DNA of 64,000 nt from Pseudocalidococcus azoricus BACA0444 (lineage in GTDB: Bacteria > Cyanobacteriota > Cyanobacteriia > Thermosynechococcales > Thermosynechococcaceae), in the NCBI RefSeq assembly GCF_031729055.1, contig NZ_JAVMIP010000002.1, positions 372,001 to 436,000 of the forward strand. The letters run 5' to 3'. The translations under genes and the position numbers were made by a program. This document shows positions 52,865-61,247 of the stretch, one piece after another (positions within the stretch are counted from its first letter, which is position 1; each line of letters opens with the position of its first letter). The notes below the pieces were generated by a model that was given only the letters and a program-made list of their open reading frames with translations, had not been told where the DNA came from and searched no databases.

Positions 52865-53862
52865 TGATAGGTACTTCCATCGGGCATCGTGGCATCGGTA
52901 AGATTGGCATCCAAGAGCAAGGCACTGCTAATTTCGGCCCGGATTAAGTTGGCTCCGGTTAAATCAGCCCCGGTTAAGTCGGTGCGGGCTAAATAGGCTT
53001 CAATGAGGCGCGCTTCTTTTAAGGTACTGCCCCGTAAATTGGCCCGGCGTAGATCCGCTTTGGTAAAAATGGCCTGGGTGAAGTTGGCTTTTTCCCCAAT
53101 GATTTGCTCCAGATGGGCATTGGAAAAGTTGGCCTGGTAGCAGTCGGCCTGGAAGAAATCCGCTTCTTGGAGTTGGGCCCGATCAAATCTAGCTTCCCGT
53201 AAATTCGCCCAGGCCAGGCCGGCTTTCTTCAGATTTGTATCCGTTAAGCGCGTCATTTGGCAATAAGCCCGTTCCAGGTTTGCTCCGATTAAATCGGCTC
53301 CCCGTAAATTTGCTTCCTTGAGATTAGCCCCCGTCAAATTCACCCGGGCCAGATCCGCTTCGGCCAAGTTCGCACTCTGAAAATCAGCCTTTTCCAGATC
53401 CGTTCCCCGCAGGACAGTCCGTTCTTGATAGTTATCTTTGCGTAAGTTTGCCCCCCGTAAACAGGCCCCGACAAACCGTGTACTACTCAGGTTGGCTTGG
53501 CGTAAATCGGCCTCAATTAAGTTGCAATCGGTCAAGTCGGCCAAGGTAATATCGGCCCCCACTAAGATGGCTTTTTCTAAACTGGCCCCGTGTAAGTTAG
53601 CCTCTTGGAGTCGGGATTCCGTCAAGTCGGCCTGGGTTAGGTTCGCCCCCCGTAAATCGGCCCCCGCTAAATTGGCCCGTCTAAAATTGGCCCGTCCCAA
53701 CAAGGCAAAGGAAAGATTGGCCCCACAGAGATTACTTTCACTGAGATCAACCCCGATTAAATCCACCCCCGCCAGTTGTATTCCTGCCAAGTTGGCCTGG
53801 GAAAAGTCAGTTTGGCCCGCGGCATAATAGTCCAAAAGTTGTGCGGCCTCTAAATTACTCAT
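52861..53862 (-). CDS. Pentapeptide-repeat protein
   Basis: A 333-residue protein made almost wholly of A(D/N)LxX pentapeptide repeats from about residue 20 to 325, which fold as a right-handed quadrilateral beta-helix. The first 20 residues (Ser-Asn-Leu-Glu-Ala-Ala-Gln-Leu-Leu-Asp-Tyr-Tyr) are a short helical cap, and the end is Met-Pro-Asp-Gly-Ser-Thr-Tyr-Gln. ATG 53862 is preferred to the frame start at 53874. Its stop overlaps the polA start as ATGA, so translation is coupled. Some members mimic DNA and bind gyrase; such a role is a guess here, prompted only by the link to polA. Confidence 0.9.
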   Translation of the reverse strand: MSNLEAAQLLDYYAAGQTDFSQANLAGIQLAGVDLIGVDLSESNLCGANLSFALLGRANFRRANLAGADLRGANLTQADLTESRLQEANLHGASLEKAILVGADITLADLTDCNLIEADLRQANLSSTRFVGACLRGANLRKDNYQERTVLRGTDLEKADFQSANLAEADLARVNLTGANLKEANLRGADLIGANLERAYCQMTRLTDTNLKKAGLAWANLREARFDRAQLQEADFFQADCYQANFSNAHLEQIIGEKANFTQAIFTKADLRRANLRGSTLKEARLIEAYLARTDLTGADLTGANLIRAEISSALLLDANLTDATMPDGSTYQ

Positions 53863-53870
53863 TGCCGTTC

Positions 53871-54707
53871 TCAACCATCATTGGGGCGGGGAAAAAAGAC
53901 ACAGGTGGCATCCTCATCGCTATCCTCACTGACCACAACAGTTTCCAAGTGGGGCATGGGCGCGGCCTGGACTACGGCGATCTGGGGCGGAGTTGCTGGG
54001 GGGCGGGGGATTGGGGGCACAGATAGGATGCCATAGCGTTGGTAAATTGGCTGAATCGTGCGTAAAAGGCGGTCGGCGGCAGCGAGGTAATCCTGAGTCG
54101 GTTCTAGGCCCTGGGCTACCCCAATAACCCGTTTTTTGAGCAGATCATAACTGGGATACTGGACAAACAAATCGGCTAAGAGGTCGGTTAAGACCAAGCT
54201 GTAGATTTCCTGCCAATCGGCGGCATAATTCAGGTCGGGCTGATGATACAGGGTCGCAAACACCAAAATCTTAACCCGCAGTGGCGTAATGTAACGGGTG
54301 ACATCGTGGCGTAAATCAAACCAAAGCGTAGCAGGCATCGCCGGGGTTGCGGGGGGCGGACTGGTAGCCGGGGCTGGCATGGTAAGCAGAGGTGAGGTGT
54401 TGGCGACTTCGGTTTGCCCATAGAGGGGAAGGAGGACGGTTAATATTTGTCGGGCAATGGGTTTATAGGCCTCTATTTTGTTCAAACTGGCCAGCAGCCG
54501 CTTAATTGCCTTATCCAGGAGAGGGGCCTGGGGATATTGTTTCAGGTTAGCTAAAACCAATTGACTCATCGGGATTTCAGCCAGTTTTGTTGGGGCCTGA
54601 CGCGGCCATTTGCGGGTAGCGGTAGCAAACAAAAATTTTCGGATCCGCAGAGTTTGTGAGTCTTGCTCTAGGGCCTGGATCGCCTGTTGGAGATGTTTGG
54701 CGTTCAT
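53871..54707 (-). CDS. Unrecognised helical protein with Pro-rich linker
   Basis: A 278-residue soluble protein. N-terminal helical part (about 1-100) starting Met-Asn-Ala-Lys-His-Leu-Gln-Gln-Ala, a Pro/Ala-rich linker (about 108-126), a second helical domain (about 128-225) and a Pro-rich, acidic tail (Ser-Glu-Asp-Ser-Asp-Glu-Asp-Ala). No known motif. It ends 8 bases before the pentapeptide-repeat gene and is the first gene of a three-gene unit with it and polA. Confidence 0.65.
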   Translation of the reverse strand: MNAKHLQQAIQALEQDSQTLRIRKFLFATATRKWPRQAPTKLAEIPMSQLVLANLKQYPQAPLLDKAIKRLLASLNKIEAYKPIARQILTVLLPLYGQTEVANTSPLLTMPAPATSPPPATPAMPATLWFDLRHDVTRYITPLRVKILVFATLYHQPDLNYAADWQEIYSLVLTDLLADLFVQYPSYDLLKKRVIGVAQGLEPTQDYLAAADRLLRTIQPIYQRYGILSVPPIPRPPATPPQIAVVQAAPMPHLETVVVSEDSDEDATCVFFPRPNDG

Positions 54708-54856
54708 GGATCGGGAGTTGGCCTAGTGCAGAGCGGATAATTTTTTGATCATAAACCGAAATGTTTTGGGTTGCTGGATTTGCGTATATCGCGTTACACA
54801 AACTGCTCTGGAGTCAGAAAGGCTTGCAAAACGAATGCCAATATTCCTAGGGCCAC

Positions 54857-56149
54857 CTACGCCAGGACTCGTAACACACTAGCAACCTGATTCACAGAGA
54901 TCAGACTTTTAATTTCATCCAAGGCCTGGCGAAACTCTCCTTCGCAGACGTGATGGGTAACGACCACAACTTCAGCTAAATCATCCTTAATGCCAATCTG
55001 TACTAGGGATTCCAGACTCACCCCATAGTTCCCAAAACAAGTGCCTAATTTTCCGAGAACCCCTGGATGATCTTCCGCTAAGAGGCGAGCATAGAAACGG
55101 CTAGAAACCTGGGCTAAGGGCACAATAGGACAGTAATGATCATGGGTACAGGTTAAGAGCGGATGACTTTGATTTCCCATCGGTAAAAGCGCAGCAATGT
55201 TAATTAAATCAGCCACCACTGCACTCGCAGTTGCCCCAGCCCCGGCCCCCGGCCCATAAAACATCACTTCTCCGAGGGGTTCGCCAGCAATTAATACGGC
55301 ATTATGAACCCCATTCACACTGGCTAAGGGATGATCTAAGGGGACTAAAGTGGGATGGACGCGCAGTTCTAATGCATTGTCAGCTTGGCTAAAATCTCGA
55401 TGAGCAATGGCGAGGAGCTTAATTACAAATCCCAACTTATCAGCATAGGCAATATCTACGGCAGTGACGGAACGAATCCCTTGGCAATAGACTTCATCAC
55501 GGGCAATCCGGCCGCCAAAAGCTAAGGAAGCCAAAATGGCAATTTTATCGGCGGCATCCAGGCCATCAATGTCGGTACTGGGGTCTGCTTCGGCATAGCC
55601 TAGTCGTTGGGCATCGGCCAAAATCTCGGCAAAGTCGCCCTTTTCCTGCTGCATCCGGGTCAGGATATAGTTGGTTGTCCCGTTGAGAATCCCTGTGACC
55701 GTGTGAATCCGATTTGCGCCGAGGGATTGTTTCAGGGGTTGAATCACAGGAATTCCACCCGCCACAGCCGCTTCGAGCATCACATAGACCCCGGCCTGAT
55801 TGGCGGCGGTAAAAATTTCGTCCCCAAACCGAGAAATGACCGCTTTATTGGCCGTGACAATATGTTTCCCTTGGGCAATGGCTTCTAGGATCAAAGTCCG
55901 GGCTGGCTCCAGACCCCCTAAGAGTTCCACCACGATGTCAATTTCTGCATCTTGGACAATACTCTGCAAATCTGTCGTTAAGATTTCTGGGGGGAAGTTC
56001 ACTGGCCTGGGCTTGTCAAGGTCGCGCACACCGACTTTTTTAATTTGCAGCTCTTGCAGGAGCGGATGACGCTGTTCCGGGGTTAATAAGACCTGTGCGA
56101 CACCTCCCCCCACAGTTCCCAGGCCCAAAATCCCCAATTGATACACCAC
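54857..56149 (-). CDS. hom: Homoserine dehydrogenase
   Basis: Reduces aspartate semialdehyde to homoserine in threonine and methionine synthesis. It has 430 residues. NAD(P) loop Gly-Leu-Gly-Thr-Val-Gly-Gly-Gly (9-16). Catalytic core: Thr-Ala-Asn-Lys-Ala-Val (about 97-102), Gly-Gly-Ile-Pro-Val-Ile and Gly-Ile-Leu-Asn-Gly-Thr-Thr-Asn-Tyr-Ile-Leu (about 147-157). Lys in Asp-Gly-x-Asp-Ala-Ala-Asp-Lys near 208. A C-terminal ACT domain (about 355-430) allows feedback by threonine. Single gene. Confidence 0.96.
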   Translation of the reverse strand: MVYQLGILGLGTVGGGVAQVLLTPEQRHPLLQELQIKKVGVRDLDKPRPVNFPPEILTTDLQSIVQDAEIDIVVELLGGLEPARTLILEAIAQGKHIVTANKAVISRFGDEIFTAANQAGVYVMLEAAVAGGIPVIQPLKQSLGANRIHTVTGILNGTTNYILTRMQQEKGDFAEILADAQRLGYAEADPSTDIDGLDAADKIAILASLAFGGRIARDEVYCQGIRSVTAVDIAYADKLGFVIKLLAIAHRDFSQADNALELRVHPTLVPLDHPLASVNGVHNAVLIAGEPLGEVMFYGPGAGAGATASAVVADLINIAALLPMGNQSHPLLTCTHDHYCPIVPLAQVSSRFYARLLAEDHPGVLGKLGTCFGNYGVSLESLVQIGIKDDLAEVVVVTHHVCEGEFRQALDEIKSLISVNQVASVLRVLA

Positions 56150-56203
56150 GATGTCTTTACCCAGATAGCGATTCTTCCCTTTAATTGTAAAGTTAGAGCC
56201 TGA

Positions 56204-57685
56204 TCAATTGCTCGAGAGGCTTAGAAGTTCTTTTACCCGAGTCCGCACCCAGGCCAAGACATCTTTTTGCTCCATTGTTTTAAAGAGTCCTAATTCTTCA
56301 AGTTTCTGTTGAACTGGATCGTAGAGTTCTCTCTCACTGATCATTTCCTGAGTCACAATTTCAGCAAAATAGGGCGCAACTTTAAGAAGGGTTTCTAGCT
56401 GGACTTTGGGAATGACAAAAATATGACAATCTGTTAGGGCGCGAGCATCAACAATATAGGGAAAATTGAGGAGAACAGGGACTTCCCCAAACATTTCGCC
56501 GGCCTGGTAAACCTTAATGCGCCGATTTAGTTTATGGGAAAAAGATTCAATTTCACCAGACAGTAGGACATACATCGCATCGGCTGCTTCACCTGCCTGA
56601 AATAGGATCGAATGTCGGGACAAAAACTTACGATACCCAGATTGAATGATTTGCAGCACACTCAGTTCATTACAGGTTTGAAAATAAGGAATTCGGTGTA
56701 AGCATTCTCGGAGACTATAGTTGGGGAGTGTTTCACTGCAAGTAGAACTATCCAGGCCTGGGTCATGATTGTTATGATTCAGCTCGCCGAGCGGTGAGGC
56801 CAAGAATTCTGGAGAAATTGGAGTGGGCGGGCGGAGAGTTTCTGGATTTCGGAACCAAATATCTTGTTGGGGAAAAGGAATTTCAATACCGGCCTGGCGA
56901 AAATAGTAATTGATCGTAAAATTTAAGGAACTTTTAATCGTTAAAGCATTATCAATCCGATCCACCCAGGCCCAGACTTCAAATTCTAAGGCACTGTCGC
57001 CAAAGCCCTTAAAAATCACCCGTGGGAGAGGTTCACGTCGGACAGCCGGATGTTTATGGACAGCATACAGTAAGGTTTCGGTTACTAACACCGGATCAGA
57101 ACGATAAGCGACAGTAATAGGTAAACGAATACGTCCAGAAAAGTCGCGATAACTCCAATTTAAAACTTCATTCGTGGTCAACGTGCTATTGGGTAAAATG
57201 ACATCGCCCCCGTCCAATGTAGTAATAATAGTTGAACGCATGGATATTTCTTTGATGTACCCCGTCAGTCCACTAAATTCCACATAGTCGCCCACTTGTA
57301 ATTTATTTTCAACAAGAAGAGTCACACCACTGACAATATTTTTAGTCAGGTCTTGCAAGCCAAAGCCAATCCCCACCCCTAAGCCCCCTAAGACCACAGC
57401 TAAGGAGGTAATGTCCAGGCCATAAACCTGCAAGATAATCACAGCAATGATTGCGCCCAAACCATAGGTAAGTAAGGTGGAAATCACCACACTATTGCCA
57501 CGACTAATCCCTAACTTAACCAATAACCAATTGCGGAGAAACTTTTTACAGTAAATGATGCCTAGTCCCAAAAGTACCAGGGTTAAGGCTAAACTGATGA
57601 TCCAAGCAATCGTAATTGTTTGATTGCCCAGCTTAAAAATTGCCCGATCCCAGATATGCAAAAAATCACTGATACTCATCTCCAT
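56204..57685 (-). CDS. MscS-like channel with C-terminal cyclic-nucleotide domain
   Basis: A 493-residue membrane channel. Hydrophobic segments at about 23-45, 65-83 and 88-115; the last holds the MscS pore signature (Leu-Gly-Gly-Leu-Gly-Val-Gly-Ile-Gly-Phe-Gly-Leu-Gln). The beta domain has Val-Gly-Asp-Tyr-Val-Glu-Phe and Leu-Pro-Asn-Ser-Thr-Leu. After a linker (about 280-335), residues about 340-460 form a cNMP-binding fold with Gly-Glu-Met-Phe-Gly-Glu-Val-Pro. Such fusions are known as bCNG channels, gated by nucleotide rather than tension in some cases. The usual Arg in the phosphate cassette is not evident (Val-Pro-Val-Leu-Leu-Asn), so nucleotide binding is uncertain. Confidence 0.9.
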   Translation of the reverse strand: MEMSISDFLHIWDRAIFKLGNQTITIAWIISLALTLVLLGLGIIYCKKFLRNWLLVKLGISRGNSVVISTLLTYGLGAIIAVIILQVYGLDITSLAVVLGGLGVGIGFGLQDLTKNIVSGVTLLVENKLQVGDYVEFSGLTGYIKEISMRSTIITTLDGGDVILPNSTLTTNEVLNWSYRDFSGRIRLPITVAYRSDPVLVTETLLYAVHKHPAVRREPLPRVIFKGFGDSALEFEVWAWVDRIDNALTIKSSLNFTINYYFRQAGIEIPFPQQDIWFRNPETLRPPTPISPEFLASPLGELNHNNHDPGLDSSTCSETLPNYSLRECLHRIPYFQTCNELSVLQIIQSGYRKFLSRHSILFQAGEAADAMYVLLSGEIESFSHKLNRRIKVYQAGEMFGEVPVLLNFPYIVDARALTDCHIFVIPKVQLETLLKVAPYFAEIVTQEMISERELYDPVQQKLEELGLFKTMEQKDVLAWVRTRVKELLSLSSN

Positions 57686-57825
57686 GCTCCAGATCTTCTC
57701 TAAGACTTGAATGCCCGATCAATCACTCCCATAGCCCAGTTATCCCGAGAAACATCATCTGACAAAGGCTCTTCTCACCCAATCAGAACCTAAGCTACAT
57801 CTAACTCTCTTGAACTCCACCTCAT

Positions 57826-58224
57826 CTAAAACAGAACCCTAGTTTTGAGCTTAATCTCCAGGCCCTTGATTACATCTTGACCCATTGGAATCTGATGACA
57901 TTCGAGCAGGTAAGTAAAGAATTTCTTGACCGAGGTTTTGACTTGGCTTTCTAAGTCCCCCGTATGTCCACAATGCCAGTGCCGGAATTGACTACAGACC
58001 ATCCCCCGCCGAATCTGACTAAAATCGGTGACTTGGCAATCCCAACAGAGATAGTCAATCAGCATCCCGATGACGGCCATATGTTGGCGAATAGTTCGCG
58101 GCCGCAGACGCTGGAGCAAATAGGCCTCAAATTGCACCTGATATAACTCTAATTCGGCTCGAAATAACCCAGTGTTTGCACTATCGTCCAGTCGCGCTTG
58201 GATAGTTTTGAGATTAATCGGCAT
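57826..58224 (-). CDS. Integrase N-terminal SAM-like protein
   Basis: A 132-residue protein resembling only the core-binding (SAM-like, four-helix) domain of tyrosine recombinases: Leu-Arg-Pro-Arg-Thr-Ile-Arg-Gln-His (about 41-49) and Val-Lys-Lys-Phe-Phe-Thr-Tyr-Leu-Leu (about 99-107). The catalytic domain with Arg-His-x-x-Arg-Tyr is absent. It has two Cys plus several His in the middle (Cys-Ser-Gln-Phe-Arg-His-Trp-His-Cys-Gly-His) that might bind metal. It starts 8 bases after the rpiA stop, so it is a downstream partner in that transcript. It may be a domesticated DNA-binding protein. Confidence 0.6.
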   Translation of the reverse strand: MPINLKTIQARLDDSANTGLFRAELELYQVQFEAYLLQRLRPRTIRQHMAVIGMLIDYLCWDCQVTDFSQIRRGMVCSQFRHWHCGHTGDLESQVKTSVKKFFTYLLECHQIPMGQDVIKGLEIKLKTRVLF

Positions 58225-58232
58225 ATCAGAGT

Positions 58233-58940
58233 CTACTTAATTTCTCGAACCACAGGTTGATCATTAACGAGTTCACCCACAAAAATTCGCGTTGCCAGGC
58301 CAACAAAGAGACCATTTTCAACTACACCAGGGATATTATTAATTGTTTTCTCTAACTCGGCGGGATCGTGAATGGTGGCAAACTTGACATCAATCACCAT
58401 GTTGCCTTGATCTGTAATCACCGGCCCGTCTTTTTTCACCCCCATCCGCAACACGGGTTCACCCCCCAGATTGGTCAAAGCACGGGTGACAGGACTCAAG
58501 GCTAATGGCAACACCTCCACCGGCACCGGAAACGTTGACCCCAATTCAGTCACCAGTTTGGAGCTATCCACCACGACTAAAAATTCTTCCGCCAGGCCAT
58601 CGACAATTTTTTCCCGCGTATGGGCTGCCCCGCCCCCTTTGATCAAAACCTTGTCCGGATCCACCTCATCGGCTCCATCAATGGCAATATCAATCCGCTC
58701 CACATCGTCCAGAGTAACCAGCGGAATGCCGTAAAGTTTAGCGAGAACACTGGCCTGGAACGAGGTGGGAATCCCGACAATATTGCTGAGTTCCCCGGAC
58801 TTGAGCCGCTCCCCCAAAAACTGAATCACAAACGCGGTTGTCGAACCCGTTCCTAGGCCAACCACCATCCCCGATTTCACCTCTTGGGCCGCGGCCTGGG
58901 CGACTGCTTGCTTCATTAATGTCACGGATTCTGCACTCAT
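58233..58940 (-). CDS. rpiA: Ribose-5-phosphate isomerase A
   Basis: Interconverts ribose-5-phosphate and ribulose-5-phosphate in the Calvin and pentose phosphate pathways. It has 235 residues. Gly-Leu-Gly-Thr-Gly-Ser-Thr (28-34) is the phosphate loop. Asp-Gly-Ala-Asp-Glu-Val-Asp (about 87-93) and [11 protein letters not shown] (about 100-110) hold the catalytic residues. It is divergent from fni. Confidence 0.96.
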   Translation of the reverse strand: MSAESVTLMKQAVAQAAAQEVKSGMVVGLGTGSTTAFVIQFLGERLKSGELSNIVGIPTSFQASVLAKLYGIPLVTLDDVERIDIAIDGADEVDPDKVLIKGGGAAHTREKIVDGLAEEFLVVVDSSKLVTELGSTFPVPVEVLPLALSPVTRALTNLGGEPVLRMGVKKDGPVITDQGNMVIDVKFATIHDPAELEKTINNIPGVVENGLFVGLATRIFVGELVNDQPVVREIK

Positions 58941-59069
58941 GGGGACTCCTTGAACTTCAGATTTGCAGGTGATGTTAACGCGTTTTTATTGTCTCAGGTC
59001 AAGGGACAGGCCAACTCCCCAGGCCCCAAAAATCGCAGTAGATTATAGCTGGCGGGGTAGAGGCAGAGT

Positions 59070-60125
59070 ATGCTGGCAAACCAAGATAGTTCTGGGGATG
59101 ATATTCAGGGGCGCAAAGCAGATCACTTGCGGTTGTGTTTGGATGATGCCGTTGCCTGTGAGGGAGTCACCACTGGCCTGGAACAGTATCGCCTCCGCCA
59201 TGTGTGTCTGCCGGAGATTAACTTCTCGGATGTGAATTTGGCAGTGACCTTTCTCGGCCATTCACTGGGTGCGCCACTGCTCATTTCTTCCATGACCGGG
59301 GGAACCGATTTAGCTAAGACAATCAACCGCCGACTAGCCCAGGCCGCCCAAAAATTTCGGATACCGATGGGAGTGGGGTCACAACGGGTCGCCTTGGAAA
59401 AACCGGATTTGGCCAATACCTTTGCGATTCGCGATGTTGCCCCGGATGTGCCGCTGTTTGCCAATTTGGGGGCGGTCCAGTTGAACTATGGTTGTGATAC
59501 GCGGGCCTGTGAAAAAATTATTTCCTTGATTGCGGCTGATGCCTTGATTTTGCACTTGAATCCCCTCCAAGAAGCAGTCCAAAGCCACGGTGATCGCAAT
59601 TTTGCCCGCCTGTTACCCAAAATTAGCCAACTCTGTTTAGAACTCCCAGTACCCGTAATTGTCAAAGAGGTGGGGAATGGCATTTCTGGGGAGATGGCCG
59701 CAAAACTCCTCCAGGCCGGAGTGGCAGCCATTGATGTGGCCGGGGCGGGGGGAACCTCTTGGGCGAAAGTCGAGGGGGCGCGGGGACAGGATTGGCGACA
59801 ACAACGTTTAGGGCAAACCTTTGCAGACTGGGGGATACCCACTGCTGACTGTTTAGTGGCGATACATCAACAATTTCCGACTGTGCCTCTAATTGCCTCG
59901 GGGGGAATTACCCATGGCCTGGATGCGGCCAAAGCAATTGCCTTAGGTGCGTCATTGGTGGGGTTAGCCCGGCCCTTGTTACAAGCCGCCTATGAATCCG
60001 AAGCCTGTTTATTTGATTTAATTGACATTCTCCAGGCCGAGATCGCTACGGCCCTATTTTGCACCGGAAATCCTACCATTCCCCAATTCCAGGCTGCTGC
60101 TTGTTTAGAGAGCGTTTCAACTTAG
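59070..60125 (+). CDS. fni: Type 2 isopentenyl-diphosphate isomerase
   Basis: FMN/NADPH-dependent isomerase of IPP and DMAPP, feeding carotenoids, phytol and quinones. It has 351 residues. Landmarks: Arg-Lys-Ala-Asp-His-Leu-Arg-Leu-Cys (12-20), Ser-Ser-Met-Thr-Gly-Gly (about 74-79), Gly-Val-Gly-Ser-Gln-Arg (about 101-106), His-Leu-Asn-Pro-Leu-Gln-Glu (near 161) and Val-Lys-Glu-Val-Gly-Asn-Gly. The type 2 enzyme is the one used by cyanobacteria. It is convergent with the AI-2E transporter, stops 21 bases apart. Confidence 0.95.
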   Translation: MLANQDSSGDDIQGRKADHLRLCLDDAVACEGVTTGLEQYRLRHVCLPEINFSDVNLAVTFLGHSLGAPLLISSMTGGTDLAKTINRRLAQAAQKFRIPMGVGSQRVALEKPDLANTFAIRDVAPDVPLFANLGAVQLNYGCDTRACEKIISLIAADALILHLNPLQEAVQSHGDRNFARLLPKISQLCLELPVPVIVKEVGNGISGEMAAKLLQAGVAAIDVAGAGGTSWAKVEGARGQDWRQQRLGQTFADWGIPTADCLVAIHQQFPTVPLIASGGITHGLDAAKAIALGASLVGLARPLLQAAYESEACLFDLIDILQAEIATALFCTGNPTIPQFQAAACLESVST

Positions 60126-60146
60126 GCAAGGACAAATCTCGGCTTC

Positions 60147-61247
60147 CTATTCCGATAGGGGCGGAGTTTGGGCTTCCAACAAAGGTTCTAATTCCAGGTA
60201 TTGAGGGGACTCTGGCTCAGGTTCCGCTAATTGCCAGGGGTCTAAAATATCCTTAATGATAATTTCTGTAAATAAAATCTGTCCCACCAGCAACAAGGGC
60301 AAGGCCAAGAGCAAGCCCATAAACCCGAGGAAAAGGGCAAAGGTCAACTGGGCCAAAAGAGCCATGGCTGGTAAAACTTCGACCTGCTGGGCCATGACCA
60401 CCGGCACTAAAAGGTACTGCTCCAACTGCTGAATCACAATATAGGCCACAAACACCGCCCCCGCTTTCCAAGGATCATCCACAAAGGCAATTAACATCGG
60501 TGGAATTAAGCTCAAGACGGGGCCGATGGTCGGAATGGCCTCAAAAATTCCTGCTAGGACTGCATTCGCAAACACCAATCGTACCCCCAGCACCGCCAAG
60601 GTCAAGCCACAAACCACCCCAATGGCGATCATATTGATTCCCGTCCCTGTCAACCAGGCCAGGAGTTTGGCTTCACAGAGGGTGAGAATATTGTCTATAC
60701 GGCGGCGATAAAAGGCCGGAAAGAGCCGAATGAACCCTTGGCGATAGGGCTGAGGATTGATCACCAACATCACCGTTAAGACCAAGACCAGCAAGAGGTT
60801 TAAAAACACGGTCAAGGTATTGGAAAAGAGGGCAAAAAAGTTGCCAAAAATTTCTTCTAAAAACGGTTGAAGTTGGCTGACTAATCGTTCTGGTAGCGCT
60901 TGATCCTGTCGTCCCAGGCCGGGAATAACCGTACCAGCTTGATCTAACCAAGTTTCCAGTTGGGCCACCCCTTTCGGAGCAAGCGTAGCAATTTGGCGAA
61001 ATTCCTGGAGAAACGGCGGCACAATCAGGACAAAAAATCCCAAGACTAGCCCCAAGGCCACCAGAATCGTCAGGGGGAGAGCTAACTTAGCTTTTAATCC
61101 CCAGGCCTGGAGTTGTCGCTGCATCCGATTGAGGGCGGTGGCCAAGACTGCGGCCAAAAAGACCAGTAAAAGCACTTGGCGAATTTCCCAGAGGACATAC
61201 AGACAAACTAAGGTGATAATTAACCCCAGCCATTGCCCCAACTTCAT
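60147..61247 (-). CDS. AI-2E/PerM-family transporter
   Basis: A 366-residue membrane protein with about eight hydrophobic segments in the AI-2E (PerM, UPF0118) pattern: two pairs near the start (about 8-30, 52-80), a long polar region (about 85-145), then four more. Pro-Thr-Ile-Gly-Pro-Val-Leu-Ser-Leu-Ile-Pro-Pro (about 242-253) is the family signature. Members export AI-2 or act as Na+/H+ antiporters; the substrate here is unknown. The C-terminal tail is acidic and Pro-rich. Confidence 0.85.
   Translation of the reverse strand: MKLGQWLGLIITLVCLYVLWEIRQVLLLVFLAAVLATALNRMQRQLQAWGLKAKLALPLTILVALGLVLGFFVLIVPPFLQEFRQIATLAPKGVAQLETWLDQAGTVIPGLGRQDQALPERLVSQLQPFLEEIFGNFFALFSNTLTVFLNLLLVLVLTVMLVINPQPYRQGFIRLFPAFYRRRIDNILTLCEAKLLAWLTGTGINMIAIGVVCGLTLAVLGVRLVFANAVLAGIFEAIPTIGPVLSLIPPMLIAFVDDPWKAGAVFVAYIVIQQLEQYLLVPVVMAQQVEVLPAMALLAQLTFALFLGFMGLLLALPLLLVGQILFTEIIIKDILDPWQLAEPEPESPQYLELEPLLEAQTPPLSE

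Larger units (their letters stand above)
359..61110. repeat. Iterated palindrome CCAGGCCTGG
   Basis: The perfect 10-bp palindrome CCAGGCCTGG recurs throughout the window. Copies located by eye start at 359, 1070, 9915, 10294, 11908, 20416, 21306, 22236, 22357, 22791, 24042, 24792, 28188, 28342, 28573, 29968, 44467, 56752 and 61101. Half-forms GGCCTGG and CCAGGCC are far more frequent. Chance predicts well under one full copy in 64 kb. Most copies lie in coding DNA, where one frame reads Gln-Ala-Trp, but they occur on both strands and in gaps (359, 20416, 28188). The element is made of CCAGG and CCTGG (both Dcm-type CCWGG) overlapping at a central GGCC. It behaves like the HIP1 palindrome of other cyanobacteria; its function is unknown. 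Confidence 0.85.

Noticed and set aside
53438..53827. 129-codon plus-strand frame opposite the pentapeptide-repeat gene
   Set aside because: The pentapeptide periodicity keeps the reverse strand open; the translation is a Lys/Ala/Pro shadow.
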